A stretch of DNA of 48,939 nucleotides from an uncultured Candidatus Saccharimonas sp. (GTDB lineage Bacteria > Patescibacteriota > Saccharimonadia > Saccharimonadales > AWTP1-31): contig CALRBD010000002.1 of assembly GCA_943353855.1 (NCBI GenBank), forward strand, positions 1-48,939, in the 5' to 3' direction. Positions 34,823 to 45,146 of the stretch are shown in pieces. Position 1 is the stretch's first letter; each line of letters starts with the position of its first letter. Position numbers and translations under genes: made by a program. Below the pieces are notes generated by a model that worked only from the letters and a program-made list of their open reading frames with translations, did no database searches and was not told the DNA's origin.

Positions 34823-37800
34823 ATGGGTAATAAATTTTCTGGCACACGGGTCTATCTAGGTTTTATTTTTGGAGTTGCTTTTTTGGTAGCTATTTCAGCA
34901 GTACTCTTTAACGCTAGGGCTAATAAAATTGCCTTTGCTGCATCTACTATAACTGTTAACTCAACTGCTGACGACGTAGATAATGACGGTGAATGTACAT
35001 TACGTGAGGCTATAATCTCAGCCAACCTAGATTCTGTTTCAGGTGCCTTAGCTGGCGAATGTACGGCCGGATCGGGAAATGACGACATTGTATTCAGTAT
35101 CCCGGGGGCAGGCGTGAGAACGATTACACCTCTTACCTCACTCCCTCCAATTGAATCCCAAGTAAATATAAATGGCTATTCTCAAACTGGTGCATCCGCC
35201 AATACTGCTGTTTCGCCGGCTCCTCTAAACGGTACTTTATTGATAGAAATTGATGGCACGAACGTAGCTAACTATGCGCTGCTATTTAGCGGCAATAGCA
35301 GCGGAGGTGCGTCTAGTAGTGTTCGAGGTCTTGTTATAAATAGGTTCGGAGCAGGCGGTGCTATCAGTATCGGTGCAAGTAATGTGACTGTAGCAGGTAA
35401 CTACATCGGTACCGATTCTACCGGCCTAGTGGATCTTGGAAACACAGGTCCTGGAATAACTGAGGAATTTATCAGCACTAATAGCTCAAACGCAAATATA
35501 GGAGGCCTTAATGCTGCTGATCGTAACCTAATTTCTGGAAACGAGGACTCAGCTTCATACCCAGGTGATGGCTGGGTATTTAGGGGTAATTATATTGGTG
35601 TTGATGCTACGGGACTAGTGGCCATGGGTAACTCAGCTCCTGGATATTCAGGCGGCATATCTATCGATCATTGTACGGGGGTAATTATTGGAGGTATTCA
35701 AACAGGCGCTACTAATGTTATATCAGGTAATAAATCTCACGGCTTAGCACCAGATATTACGGACGGATTGGTTATACAGGGTAATTACATTGGAGTTGGT
35801 GCCGACAGCTCCACCTCATTACCTAATGGAGGCGGGGGAATTGTTTTAACGAATTCTACAGATGCCACCATAGGCGGACCTTCCGTAGAAGCCAAAAATA
35901 TAATCAAGAATAACGAATTGGACGGAATCTACCTTGGCTCCAACAATGATGGAGTCGTTATTGAAGGTAACAATATTGATTCTAACCTTGCTCACGGAAT
36001 TAACGTAGATGGGGGTGTCAATATTAACATAGGGGACACCGCTACAAATGCTGGCAATACTGTGAGCTTTAATTTATCGACAGGTATATTATTAAATAAT
36101 ACTTCCTTTGTCGCGGTAGAGTCGAACATTGTGAACGATAATGCCAATACCGGCATACAAGTGAATAACTCTACGGATATTATTATAGGGGGCACCGCTA
36201 CAAATGCCGGCAATACCGTAAATGGCAACGATAACAACGGTATTGGCATACACAACTTATCATCCAATGTGACAGTGCAGGCTAACACCTCAAACAATAA
36301 CGCGTCTAACGGTATAGATCTGTATAACACAGTTACAGATACTGTTATTCAAGGCAATGAATTAAATAGCAACATTAATAATGGCTTGTCGATCGACGGT
36401 AGTAACAATATCACCGTTGGCGGAGCTGGGTCGAGCAGTAACAACATTAGTCTAAATAACAGTAATGGTGTTGCAGTATACTCATCGTCTAGTACAGTTT
36501 TTGAGGGTAACATTGTAGATACCAATAATGGGTATGGTTTTTATATTTATGATTCTACCTCAATTACCGTAGGAGGTACCACGAGCGAAGCCGGTAACAG
36601 TATCAAAAATAATGTTAACTCTGGTTTAAATGCTGATATCACTGATGGATTTGAGATGCGAAACAATGTAATAGAAGATAATGGTGTCAATGGTATCCAG
36701 CTAAGTTTTTCAAACGCTGCTATTATCAACGGAGGAGCCGTTACCGGAAGCTCAAACGAAGGTATAGTGATCTCAGACTCAGATAACGTAGTTATTTCTG
36801 AGATAGAAATAAGTATAAATGGCGATGACGGAATATGGATAACAAATACCAGTTCTACTACATCCGTAATTGATAGCTTAATTTCTAGCAATAGCGATAT
36901 AGGTATATCTCTAGACAATGTAAATAGCACTATAATTAAGGGCTCTATGGTACTTAATAATTCAAACTACGGCATTTCCATCGATGGGTCATCTGACTCA
37001 ATAATAGGCGGCACCTCATCTGCTGAAAGAAATATCATTAGTGGCAATCAGGGCCTAGCCAATGTCGCCATTATTGGACTCCCTAACCAGTCATCGAATA
37101 ATACTATTCAAGGCAATTATATCGGTACAGATGATAATGGATTAAGCGACTCATCTATCTCGCAAAATTTTGGGATTATATTAACGGCAAATGCGAACTC
37201 TAACACAATAGGTGGTACTACTCCGGGCTCAGGTAATATAATCGCTGGAAATAAGGGCGCAGGGATCTTCATTAATTCTTTAACAAATGACTCATTTTTT
37301 GGAACACTTGCACCTATCGATAACTCTATATTAAACAATTCAATATTTGATAATGATAGCGATACAGTATTTGGAATTTCATTCCCAGGATTAGCAATAG
37401 ATAGCGGCGGCCTAATTCTTGATGAGAATTTTAATATTGTAGGTGGCCTTAATATCGGACCTACTTTAAACGACGCCGAAGATCCAGACACTGGCTCAAA
37501 TAATTATGAGAACTTTCCTGTTTTGAACAGTGCACAGCAGACAGACAACACGCTAGTAGTTGATCTTAATTTAGACGCTGCCGATAGCACACTGAATGAT
37601 CAGTATCGTGTTGAAATATTTTCTAGTGACGTAGCTGATGAATCAGGCTATGGTGAAGGCAGAACTTATCTTGGTGCTGCTAATATAACAAATGGTAATA
37701 ATAAGAAAGTTCAAATAACGCTTCCTGCCGGAATAAATCTAAGTGGTAAAGTATTATCTGCAACTACAACAGCACTTTCAGATACGGGTACGGGCTATGG

Positions 37801-37987
37801 TTCTACTAGTGAGTTTAGTGAGGTGCTTAGTACAATTTCTGTTTACATTACGCCAGCAAGTGGAGGTCTCTTAGGAAAAACCGGAGATATAATAACATCA
37901 TGGTACGGTATTATTGGAATTATATTATCAGGATCAGTATTGCTATACTACAGAAAAAGTCATAATACAGACACATCAGAGAAATAA
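34823..37987 (+). CDS. Large secreted right-handed beta-helix surface protein (1054 aa) with CTLREAI motif and C-terminal TM
   Basis: Signal; DNDGECTLREAIISAN (CSLREAI-type); many NxxGIxxxxSxxxxIGG-type repeats; C-terminal GKTGDIITSWYGIIGIILSGSVLLYYRKSH. Confidence 0.85.
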   Translation: MGNKFSGTRVYLGFIFGVAFLVAISAVLFNARANKIAFAASTITVNSTADDVDNDGECTLREAIISANLDSVSGALAGECTAGSGNDDIVFSIPGAGVRTITPLTSLPPIESQVNINGYSQTGASANTAVSPAPLNGTLLIEIDGTNVANYALLFSGNSSGGASSSVRGLVINRFGAGGAISIGASNVTVAGNYIGTDSTGLVDLGNTGPGITEEFISTNSSNANIGGLNAADRNLISGNEDSASYPGDGWVFRGNYIGVDATGLVAMGNSAPGYSGGISIDHCTGVIIGGIQTGATNVISGNKSHGLAPDITDGLVIQGNYIGVGADSSTSLPNGGGGIVLTNSTDATIGGPSVEAKNIIKNNELDGIYLGSNNDGVVIEGNNIDSNLAHGINVDGGVNINIGDTATNAGNTVSFNLSTGILLNNTSFVAVESNIVNDNANTGIQVNNSTDIIIGGTATNAGNTVNGNDNNGIGIHNLSSNVTVQANTSNNNASNGIDLYNTVTDTVIQGNELNSNINNGLSIDGSNNITVGGAGSSSNNISLNNSNGVAVYSSSSTVFEGNIVDTNNGYGFYIYDSTSITVGGTTSEAGNSIKNNVNSGLNADITDGFEMRNNVIEDNGVNGIQLSFSNAAIINGGAVTGSSNEGIVISDSDNVVISEIEISINGDDGIWITNTSSTTSVIDSLISSNSDIGISLDNVNSTIIKGSMVLNNSNYGISIDGSSDSIIGGTSSAERNIISGNQGLANVAIIGLPNQSSNNTIQGNYIGTDDNGLSDSSISQNFGIILTANANSNTIGGTTPGSGNIIAGNKGAGIFINSLTNDSFFGTLAPIDNSILNNSIFDNDSDTVFGISFPGLAIDSGGLILDENFNIVGGLNIGPTLNDAEDPDTGSNNYENFPVLNSAQQTDNTLVVDLNLDAADSTLNDQYRVEIFSSDVADESGYGEGRTYLGAANITNGNNKKVQITLPAGINLSGKVLSATTTALSDTGTGYGSTSEFSEVLSTISVYITPASGGLLGKTGDIITSWYGIIGIILSGSVLLYYRKSHNTDTSEK

Positions 37988-38004
37988 TATCTAAAATCAG
38001 TAAC

Positions 38005-38343
38005 TTATTTTATACCGCGCTTAAAGCTTTTTGGGAGTTCGGGTACTGATGGACTATTGCAAACTGGTTTTCCTTCAACTACTTTTTTAGAAAAAGGTAT
38101 TTTTCGTTCAGTTGTAACATAACCGGAGCACTTTTCTTGAATATCAATAGCGTAATCTATATACGCTTTTGAGATCATGATATCAGAAGTATCACCACTT
38201 TTATCAATACAGCTTTGAACTACGGGACAGCCAATACACCTTGCTTGAGTAATAGTATCAATATCAAGAAAGTCTTTCGGATTCATAGGTTCAGTATCAC
38301 TAATGAATGGCTTTTTGGGTATTTCTGGCGAAGGGCTTGACAT
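38005..38343 (-). CDS. Small Cys-rich protein (112 aa)
   Basis: ARCIGCPVVQSCIDKSGD...EKCSGYV (four clustered Cys); possible metal/Fe-S binding. Confidence 0.55.
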   Translation of the reverse strand: MSSPSPEIPKKPFISDTEPMNPKDFLDIDTITQARCIGCPVVQSCIDKSGDTSDIMISKAYIDYAIDIQEKCSGYVTTERKIPFSKKVVEGKPVCNSPSVPELPKSFKRGIK

Positions 38344-38408
38344 AATGGCTATATAGTAGTCTAGTTACAGAAAATTGTCAATACGCGTACCTCTGTTATA
38401 ATTGGTAT

Positions 38409-40301
38409 ATGACTACACAAGAAATCCGTAAGAAATACCTAGCCTACTTTGAGGAGAAGGCTCATAAAAGTATCCCTAGAGCCCTATTGGTGCCGAATAA
38501 TGATCCGACGACACTATTCACTGGTTCAGGTATGCAGCCATTAATCCCGTATCTTTTAGGTGAACCCCATCAAGAAGGTAGTAGACTCGTCAACAGCCAG
38601 ACGTGCTTTCGCGCTCAGGATATTGAAGACGTTGGAGACAATCGACATACGACATTTTTTGAAATGCTTGGCAACTGGAGTCTTGGTGATTACTTCAAGA
38701 AGGATCAGATAAACTGGTGCTTTAATTTTTTAGTTGAAGAAGTAGGACTGAACCCTGAAAATTTATATGTAACTTGTTTTATCGGCGATAAAGAAGCAGG
38801 AATTCCAAGAGATGATGAAGCCGCAGAAATATGGCAGAGTCTTTTTAAGAGTAAAGGAATTACAGCTGATATTGTAGAAATTGGTTCACAATCTGATGGC
38901 AATGCTCGAGGAATTAATCCGGGCGAACGTATTTTCTTTTATGACGACGGCGAGAATTGGTGGAGCCGCGCAGGAGGAATTGCCAAGACTCCAATTGGTG
39001 ATCCATGTGGACCTGATTCAGAAGTATTTTACGATTTTGGTGATCAAAACCACGCCGAGGGTTTTGGTAAAGCACATCCAGCAAGCGACTCCGGTAGATT
39101 CGTAGAAATTGGCAACAATGTCTTCATGCAGTATAAGAGAACTGAATCTGGATTTGAACTTCTCCCTAAACCAAACGTAGATTTTGGCGCTGGTCTAGAA
39201 AGAATAGCCCAGGCTTCAATCGATTCAGCCGATATGTTTAGAATAAGTCTACTTTGGCCAATTATCGAAGGTCTTGAGCATTTATCTGGGAAGAAGTACG
39301 CAAGTCATACAAATGCCATGCAGGTTATAGCTGATCACTTAAGAGCAGCTACATTTTTAGCAGTCGATGGTGTTACTCCAAGCAATAAAGAACAGGGCTA
39401 CGTTATGCGTCGCTTACTCCGTAGAGCAATTCGCTTTGCCTTTGAGCTTGGAATTGAACAAAACTTCCTTGATTACATTGTGCCAATTATTACCGATCTT
39501 TATCATGATGATTTTCCAGAAGTTACCGAGAGCCGAGATAAAGTTATAGACATACTTATAAAAGAAGAAAAAATATTCCGTCAAACACTACGTAAGGGTG
39601 TACGAGAACTTGAAAAGATGGCTCAAAATGGAGTTATAACTGGCGCGCAGATATTCACGCTCTATGATACCTACGGCTTTCCAAGTGAACTAAGCGTCGA
39701 AGAAGCAGCTATGCAGGGTCATGAAACTAGCAAGAATTGGCAGAAAGAGTTCGATGAGCAAATGCAAATCCAGCGTCTACGTAGTCAAACTGCAACCAAA
39801 GGTACCTTCAAGGGTGGTCTTGGCGGCCAAACAATGCAGCACAAGAAATATCACACAGCTACTCACTTAATGTATCAAGCATTACGAGATGTACTTGGCG
39901 AACATGTTATACAACGAGGATCAAATATAACTGAAGAACGCCTTCGTTTCGACTTTAGCCATCCGCAAAAAGTAACAAAGGAAGAACTCGCACGCGTTGA
40001 ATCAATCGTGAATGAGCAAATTGGTAAAGACTTAAAAGTATCATGGGCAGAATACCCAACTGCCAAAGCGACTAATGAACTTGGTGCGCTTGGCCAATTT
40101 GGTGACAGATACGGAGATACGGTTAAGGTATATACGATGATAGCTGATAACGAGGATAAGCCATTCAGCTTTGAAATTTGTGGTGGCCCTCATGTTGAGC
40201 ACACTAGTGTATTGTTCGAAGAAGGCAAGAAATTTAAAATCCTCAAGGAAGAGGCTTCAAGTGCCGGAATTCGTCGCATTAAGGCTGCACTTGTAATTTG
40301 A
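38409..40301 (+). CDS. alaS: Alanyl-tRNA synthetase, short form (630 aa)
   Basis: EIRKKYLAYFEEKAHKSI; LFTGSGMQPLIPYLLG; GDNRHTTFFEMLGNWSLGDYFK; HTATHLMYQAL; CGGPHVEHTS; EASSAGIRRIKA at the C-terminus. Confidence 0.93.
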   Translation: MTTQEIRKKYLAYFEEKAHKSIPRALLVPNNDPTTLFTGSGMQPLIPYLLGEPHQEGSRLVNSQTCFRAQDIEDVGDNRHTTFFEMLGNWSLGDYFKKDQINWCFNFLVEEVGLNPENLYVTCFIGDKEAGIPRDDEAAEIWQSLFKSKGITADIVEIGSQSDGNARGINPGERIFFYDDGENWWSRAGGIAKTPIGDPCGPDSEVFYDFGDQNHAEGFGKAHPASDSGRFVEIGNNVFMQYKRTESGFELLPKPNVDFGAGLERIAQASIDSADMFRISLLWPIIEGLEHLSGKKYASHTNAMQVIADHLRAATFLAVDGVTPSNKEQGYVMRRLLRRAIRFAFELGIEQNFLDYIVPIITDLYHDDFPEVTESRDKVIDILIKEEKIFRQTLRKGVRELEKMAQNGVITGAQIFTLYDTYGFPSELSVEEAAMQGHETSKNWQKEFDEQMQIQRLRSQTATKGTFKGGLGGQTMQHKKYHTATHLMYQALRDVLGEHVIQRGSNITEERLRFDFSHPQKVTKEELARVESIVNEQIGKDLKVSWAEYPTAKATNELGALGQFGDRYGDTVKVYTMIADNEDKPFSFEICGGPHVEHTSVLFEEGKKFKILKEEASSAGIRRIKAALVI

Positions 40302-40363
40302 TAGTATCGGTGTAGTATTGAAACTGTCGTTTAATTTTTTAAGATAGGAAGAGATTATATATC

Positions 40364-40582
40364 GTGGCTTTTGGAACATTGTATTTAACTAATAATAAAG
40401 AAATGTGTGAAGTTGTAGTTCAACCAGAAACTCCAGAGAACATTCAGAAGGCAATTGAAGAATGTGCCGACTCTGGAATAAAATTACAGACTGCACATCA
40501 AATTGGAAATTTTGCAATTGATCTTACTGGAAGTCACTCATTAGCTGACGTAAAGAGCGTCATTAATGGTCCGGTTGTTTAA
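40364..40582 (+). CDS. Hypothetical small protein (72 aa)
   Basis: GTG start, ORF fits between alaS and the ftsA-like gene. Confidence 0.5.
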   Translation: MAFGTLYLTNNKEMCEVVVQPETPENIQKAIEECADSGIKLQTAHQIGNFAIDLTGSHSLADVKSVINGPVV

Positions 40583-40642
40583 TCATAATCAAACTAGCTA
40601 ACTTCATCTTTAAACTGCCTACAAGAGCTGGTATAATGGTAG

Positions 40643-41947
40643 GTGCTTATGCTAAATAAAATAAAAAAAATAAAAGACTCAGTAACAAGAAACTCTGGTA
40701 AACAATCTGAAGATGATGACCAGCTTATTGTAGCTCTTGATATTGGTACTGAATTTGTTAAAGTTCTAATCGGTCGCGTCACAGATACGGGCCTGGAAAT
40801 TATTGGAGTTGGTAGGGCCCACCAAGAACTTACTGATATGCAGGCAGGGGCTATTGCAGACATTGCTTCAGTTGTTAGTAATTGCGATGCAGCCTTAACA
40901 GAGGCCGAAGAACAGGCTGGAGTTAGCAGTAATACTGCAGTTATTGGTATTGCTGGCGAGTTAGTAAAGGGACTTACTACAACTGTTCGGGTTAAACGAA
41001 AAAATCCTGAACGTGAACTTGATATGAAAGAAGTCGAGCGAATAATTGCTGTCGTACAAGACCGTGCTCAGCAGCGAGCCAAACAGCAACTTGCATGGGA
41101 GCTTGGCGGTAAGGACGTTGAAATAAGACTTGTTAACAGCGCACTCGTACACATCGAAATAGATGGTTATCCTGTAACAAGTCCTGTTGGCTTTAAGGGA
41201 AGAGAAGTAGTCGTCCAACTATATACTGCCTTCGCACCGATGATTCATATAGGGGCTCTAGAGCGGACCGCAAAAGAACTAAATCTTGACCTTGTTGCTG
41301 TTGCCGCAGAACCTTTCGCTGTATCACGAGCTGTTATTGGAGATGATCCAAATGCATCGATGAGTGCAATTTTAATGGACGTTGGTGGCGGTACAACCGA
41401 CATCGCAGTAATTAATGATGGTGGTGTTCAGGGCACCAAGATGTTTGGTATTGGCGGCCGTGCCTATACAAGATCTTTAGAACGTGATCTAGGAATTTCA
41501 TTTGTGCAGGCTGAAGAAATTAAGCTAGGATTATCCTCTCATAAAGTACCAGCCTCTAAAGTTCCGATTGTTGAGCAAAGTCTACGCAAGACTCTTGACG
41601 TATGGACATCTGGAGTTGAACTTGCCCTAGCTGAATTTACAGCTCTTGATCATCTACCAAGAAGAATCTTCCTGTGCGGTGGAGGATCAAGCCTGGATAT
41701 GCTCATGAGACAATTGGAATCTTCTGATTGGTATACTGACCTTCCATTCACGCGTAAGCCAGTAGTGCAGCATATAAAGCCTGGTAATGTTGTTGGGATG
41801 AAGGATACTACTAATACAGTAACTGATCATACGTTCATAACTGCCATGGGACTACTTAGAGTAGGGCTTGATACACTTCAACAAGAAACTACTCAGTCAA
41901 TGAATGGTTCTTTTCGTCAAAAGATTGATAAAATACTAAAGGTTTAA
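40643..41947 (+). CDS. ftsA: FtsA-like actin-family cell division ATPase
   Basis: IVALDIGTEFVKVLIGRV; AVIGIAGELVKG; ERIIAVVQDRA; AILMDVGGGTTDIAVINDGGVQGTKMFGIGGRAYTRSL; IFLCGGGSSLDML. Confidence 0.8.
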   Translation: MLMLNKIKKIKDSVTRNSGKQSEDDDQLIVALDIGTEFVKVLIGRVTDTGLEIIGVGRAHQELTDMQAGAIADIASVVSNCDAALTEAEEQAGVSSNTAVIGIAGELVKGLTTTVRVKRKNPERELDMKEVERIIAVVQDRAQQRAKQQLAWELGGKDVEIRLVNSALVHIEIDGYPVTSPVGFKGREVVVQLYTAFAPMIHIGALERTAKELNLDLVAVAAEPFAVSRAVIGDDPNASMSAILMDVGGGTTDIAVINDGGVQGTKMFGIGGRAYTRSLERDLGISFVQAEEIKLGLSSHKVPASKVPIVEQSLRKTLDVWTSGVELALAEFTALDHLPRRIFLCGGGSSLDMLMRQLESSDWYTDLPFTRKPVVQHIKPGNVVGMKDTTNTVTDHTFITAMGLLRVGLDTLQQETTQSMNGSFRQKIDKILKV

Positions 41948-41964
41948 TAAAAAGGCACTAAGGC

Positions 41965-43647
41965 ATGAGCGATACAGCAAAAGATACAATTTATATCGAC
42001 ATAGATGACGAGATCACCGCCATAATAGATAAACTTGGGCAAAGTGAACATAAGATTGTCGCACTTGTCTTACCTAAGCGCGCAACTGTTCTGCAGAGTA
42101 TCGTTAACATGAAGCTCCTTAAGAGATCAGCCGATGCTAAAAATAAGAAGATTGTACTTATAACAAGTGAAGCCAGCCTTCTTCCTATAGCGGGAGCGGT
42201 TAAAGTTCATGTGGCAAAAACAATGCAGTCTAAGCCGATTATTCCACCAGCTCCACAAACTCTATCGGATGATATTCAAGCTGACGATAATGAAGAATTG
42301 CAGCAAGATGAGGATGAGGACGAAGCAGGACTTGATGCGTCTCAGTCAGTCGGTTCTCTTGCAGCTGCTTCTGCAGTAAGCAAGGACGATGAGGAGACGA
42401 TTGAGCTCGATGAAGACCTTGAAGACATTGATGCTGTTAAGGATGATTCAAAAAAGTCTAAAAAGAAGTCAAATAAGAAAAAGATACCTAATTTTGATAC
42501 CTTCCGTAAGAGATTACTAATAGGTGGAGGAATCTTCGTAGGTTTAATCGTCCTTTTCTTTATATTTAATACTATTCTTCCTAAAGCTAAAATCGTTATC
42601 AAGTCAGATAGCATTAGTGTTAATACTGACGTTCCATTTACTGCCAATACTGCATTTACATCCTTTGATGCAGATGCCGGAAAAGTTCCAGCTACAAAAA
42701 AAGACGTCAGTAAAACAGATAGCACAAAAGTTCCTGCAACCGGCCAAAAAAATATTGGTGATAAAGCGACTGGCACAGTTACCCTAAAAAACTGCGCCAA
42801 AGTCGATGGAGCTTTTACGATTCCAGCAGGTACCGTCTTAACGACCGGAGCTAGCTCATTCAGTGTCAATGAGACTACTCTTTTACCATCAAGTACATTC
42901 AGCGGGACAAATACTTGTACTACAGCAGGCAAGACAGTTAACGTTACTTCTACTGCAGCTGGAGATCAATATAATATTAGCGGGGGGCGAACCTTTGCCG
43001 TGTCAGGTGTAGCTAGTATTACAGGCATAGATAGTAGCGCTATGTCTGGTGGAACCAATAAACTAGTATCAGTTGTAAGCGACCAAGATGTTGAGACTGC
43101 AAAGCAAAAGATAGCCGATAAGAGCAAAGACTCCGCGACAACTGATCTAAAACAGCAGTTCAGTAATGACGATCTATTTTTAATACCTGAATCAATTACC
43201 TCAAGTGCAGCGAACGTGACTGCGACTCCTAAAGTTGGCGAAGAAGCATCAGAGGTTACTGTATCAAGTACGACTGTATATACCGGCCTAGGCGTGAAAG
43301 AGTCATATCTCAATACGCTAGTCGAAAATAGTGCTAAAAAACAAATCGATACTACCAAGCAAGCTATCAGTGATAATGGGCTCTCAAAAGCGATCTTCAG
43401 GCTCGAAGACAAGAAGTCTGCAACCGATCAAAGATTCCGAGTGCAGTCTACAGTTTCTACGGGTACTCAAATTGATCAGGAAGCGCTTAAGAAGGAAATT
43501 GCAGGAAAGAAGAAGGGTGACGTTCAGGATCTCATCGGTAAACTTCCTGGAGTTAAAGACGTAAATGTTTCATACAGCCCTTTCTGGGTATATAAGACAC
43601 CATCTAAGCCAAGTAAAATAACTATCACTATAGAGCAGGCACAATAA
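41965..43647 (+). CDS. Conserved membrane protein (560 aa), cytoplasmic N-terminal domain, one TM, baseplate-J-like extracellular region
   Basis: Acidic linker, KKKIPNFDTFRKRLLIGGGIFVGLIVLFFIFNTILPKAKIVI TM; ATGTVTLKNCAK...FTIPAGTVLTTGASSFSV resembles baseplate-J-like sequence. Confidence 0.6.
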   Translation: MSDTAKDTIYIDIDDEITAIIDKLGQSEHKIVALVLPKRATVLQSIVNMKLLKRSADAKNKKIVLITSEASLLPIAGAVKVHVAKTMQSKPIIPPAPQTLSDDIQADDNEELQQDEDEDEAGLDASQSVGSLAAASAVSKDDEETIELDEDLEDIDAVKDDSKKSKKKSNKKKIPNFDTFRKRLLIGGGIFVGLIVLFFIFNTILPKAKIVIKSDSISVNTDVPFTANTAFTSFDADAGKVPATKKDVSKTDSTKVPATGQKNIGDKATGTVTLKNCAKVDGAFTIPAGTVLTTGASSFSVNETTLLPSSTFSGTNTCTTAGKTVNVTSTAAGDQYNISGGRTFAVSGVASITGIDSSAMSGGTNKLVSVVSDQDVETAKQKIADKSKDSATTDLKQQFSNDDLFLIPESITSSAANVTATPKVGEEASEVTVSSTTVYTGLGVKESYLNTLVENSAKKQIDTTKQAISDNGLSKAIFRLEDKKSATDQRFRVQSTVSTGTQIDQEALKKEIAGKKKGDVQDLIGKLPGVKDVNVSYSPFWVYKTPSKPSKITITIEQAQ

Positions 43648-44075
43648 TGACTGAAGATCTTGGCGTTATTGCAGCCTTAGATGTAGGGGAGGCTCGTATT
43701 GGGGTTGCCATGAATCCTCCAGGCGTTTCAATCGCGCAACCTTTCACGACGATTGATAACGATTCTAAGGTAAACGAAACCATAGCCTCATTGATTCGCG
43801 ACCATAATGTTACGAAGCTTGTAGTTGGCAATCCTCGTAACATGCAAGGTAACGATACAAAACAGACGCGCTACGTTGAAGATTTTGTCGAGAAACTAAA
43901 ATCAAATATTAATGTCCCAGTGTTTATGCAAGACGAAGCATTGACTTCAGTTAAGGCAGAAGAAGAACTGAAAGACCGCAAAAGTCCTTATGAAAAGGGC
44001 GACATAGATTCACTAGCTGCAACTTATATACTGCAAGACTATATTGAAGAAAACGTTAGGGTTCAGCATGCCTAA
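43647..44075 (+). CDS. ruvX: RuvX/YqgF-family Holliday junction resolvase-like protein
   Basis: AALDVGEARIGVAMNPPGVSIAQP; LVVGNPRNMQGNDTKQTRYVEDF; DEALTSVKAEEEL; DSLAATYILQDYIEE. Confidence 0.9.
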   Translation: MTEDLGVIAALDVGEARIGVAMNPPGVSIAQPFTTIDNDSKVNETIASLIRDHNVTKLVVGNPRNMQGNDTKQTRYVEDFVEKLKSNINVPVFMQDEALTSVKAEEELKDRKSPYEKGDIDSLAATYILQDYIEENVRVQHA

Positions 44076-45102
44076 AGCTAAAAGATCATTACCTTTCAGA
44101 CCATTAATAATAATTGGCATTGCACTTGTCATTTTGTTATCTGGCCTAGGTTACGTTGCAGTAAAATATCGTAACAATAATCTCAAGCCAGTCAGCACTA
44201 ATCAGACAACAGTTACCATCACAATTCCAACTGGTTCTTCACTCTCTGATGTCTCAATGTTATTAAAGAAAAATAATCTTATTCGCAATGAATGGGTCTT
44301 CAAGCAGTATGTAAGAAGCAAGGGCTTACAGGATAAGATTTTAGCAGGTACCTACGCGCTTAAACCGAGTCAAAGTGTATCTGATATTGTTGAGATATTA
44401 ACAGAAGGTCGAGTAGATAATGAACTCGTTACAATTAAACCTGGTCAAAGACTCGATCAGATCAAGCAGACATTCGTAAACGCTGGGTTTAGCGTTAAGG
44501 AAACTGAAGCTGCTTTTGAGCCAGCACAATATGAAGGGCACCCCGCACTTGTTGACAAGCCTCGTGGTGCAAATCTTGAGGGCTACTTATATCCTGAATC
44601 TTTCCAGAAAGATGGCACTACGAAACCAACTCAAATTATTACTAGCTCTCTGGATGAAATGCAGAAACGTCTCACGCCAGAACTACGTGCCCAGTTTGCA
44701 AAAAAAGGCCTTAACGTATATCAAGGTATAACTCTGGCGTCTGTCATTGAACAAGAAGTTTCCAATCCTAAAGATAAGCCTCAGGTAGCCCAGGTATTCT
44801 ATAAGCGACTACAGATGGATATGGGCCTAGAATCTGATGTTACGGCCTTCTACGGAGCTATCATTGCAGGTGTGACACCATCAGTAGATTATAAATCACC
44901 GTATAACACGTACTTCATAAAAGGTTTACCTCCCGGACCAATTAGTAATGTTACTCAGGAGTCACTAAACGCGGCGGCAAATCCCTCTGGTACTGATTGG
45001 CTATTTTTCGTAGCCGGTGATGATGGCAATACTTATTTCTCTAGAACACTTGAAGAACATGAAGCTGCGACGCGACAATATTGCAAGAAACTTTGCAACT
45101 AA
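44068..45102 (+). CDS. mltG: Endolytic murein transglycosylase MltG/YceG-like
   Basis: N-terminal TM; VTITIPTGSSLSDVSMLLKKNNLIRNEWVFKQYVR; LEGYLYPESFQ; YQGITLASVIEQEVSNPKDKPQVAQVFYKRLQMDMGLESDVTAFYG; YNTYFIKGLPPGPISN. ATG at 44068 preferred. Confidence 0.92.
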   Translation: MPKAKRSLPFRPLIIIGIALVILLSGLGYVAVKYRNNNLKPVSTNQTTVTITIPTGSSLSDVSMLLKKNNLIRNEWVFKQYVRSKGLQDKILAGTYALKPSQSVSDIVEILTEGRVDNELVTIKPGQRLDQIKQTFVNAGFSVKETEAAFEPAQYEGHPALVDKPRGANLEGYLYPESFQKDGTTKPTQIITSSLDEMQKRLTPELRAQFAKKGLNVYQGITLASVIEQEVSNPKDKPQVAQVFYKRLQMDMGLESDVTAFYGAIIAGVTPSVDYKSPYNTYFIKGLPPGPISNVTQESLNAAANPSGTDWLFFVAGDDGNTYFSRTLEEHEAATRQYCKKLCN

Positions 45103-45146
45103 CTAACGCTCCAGTATTGGTTTTATTGATAAAATATGCTACAATA

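Noticed and set aside
36547-37491. Antisense ORFs across the beta-helix gene (127 aa, 124 aa, etc.)
   Set aside because: Low-complexity antisense shadows of a repetitive coding sequence; no independent signals.
42342-42932. 196-aa antisense ORF inside the 560-aa gene
   Set aside because: Overlaps a convincing forward gene; composition looks like an antisense shadow.
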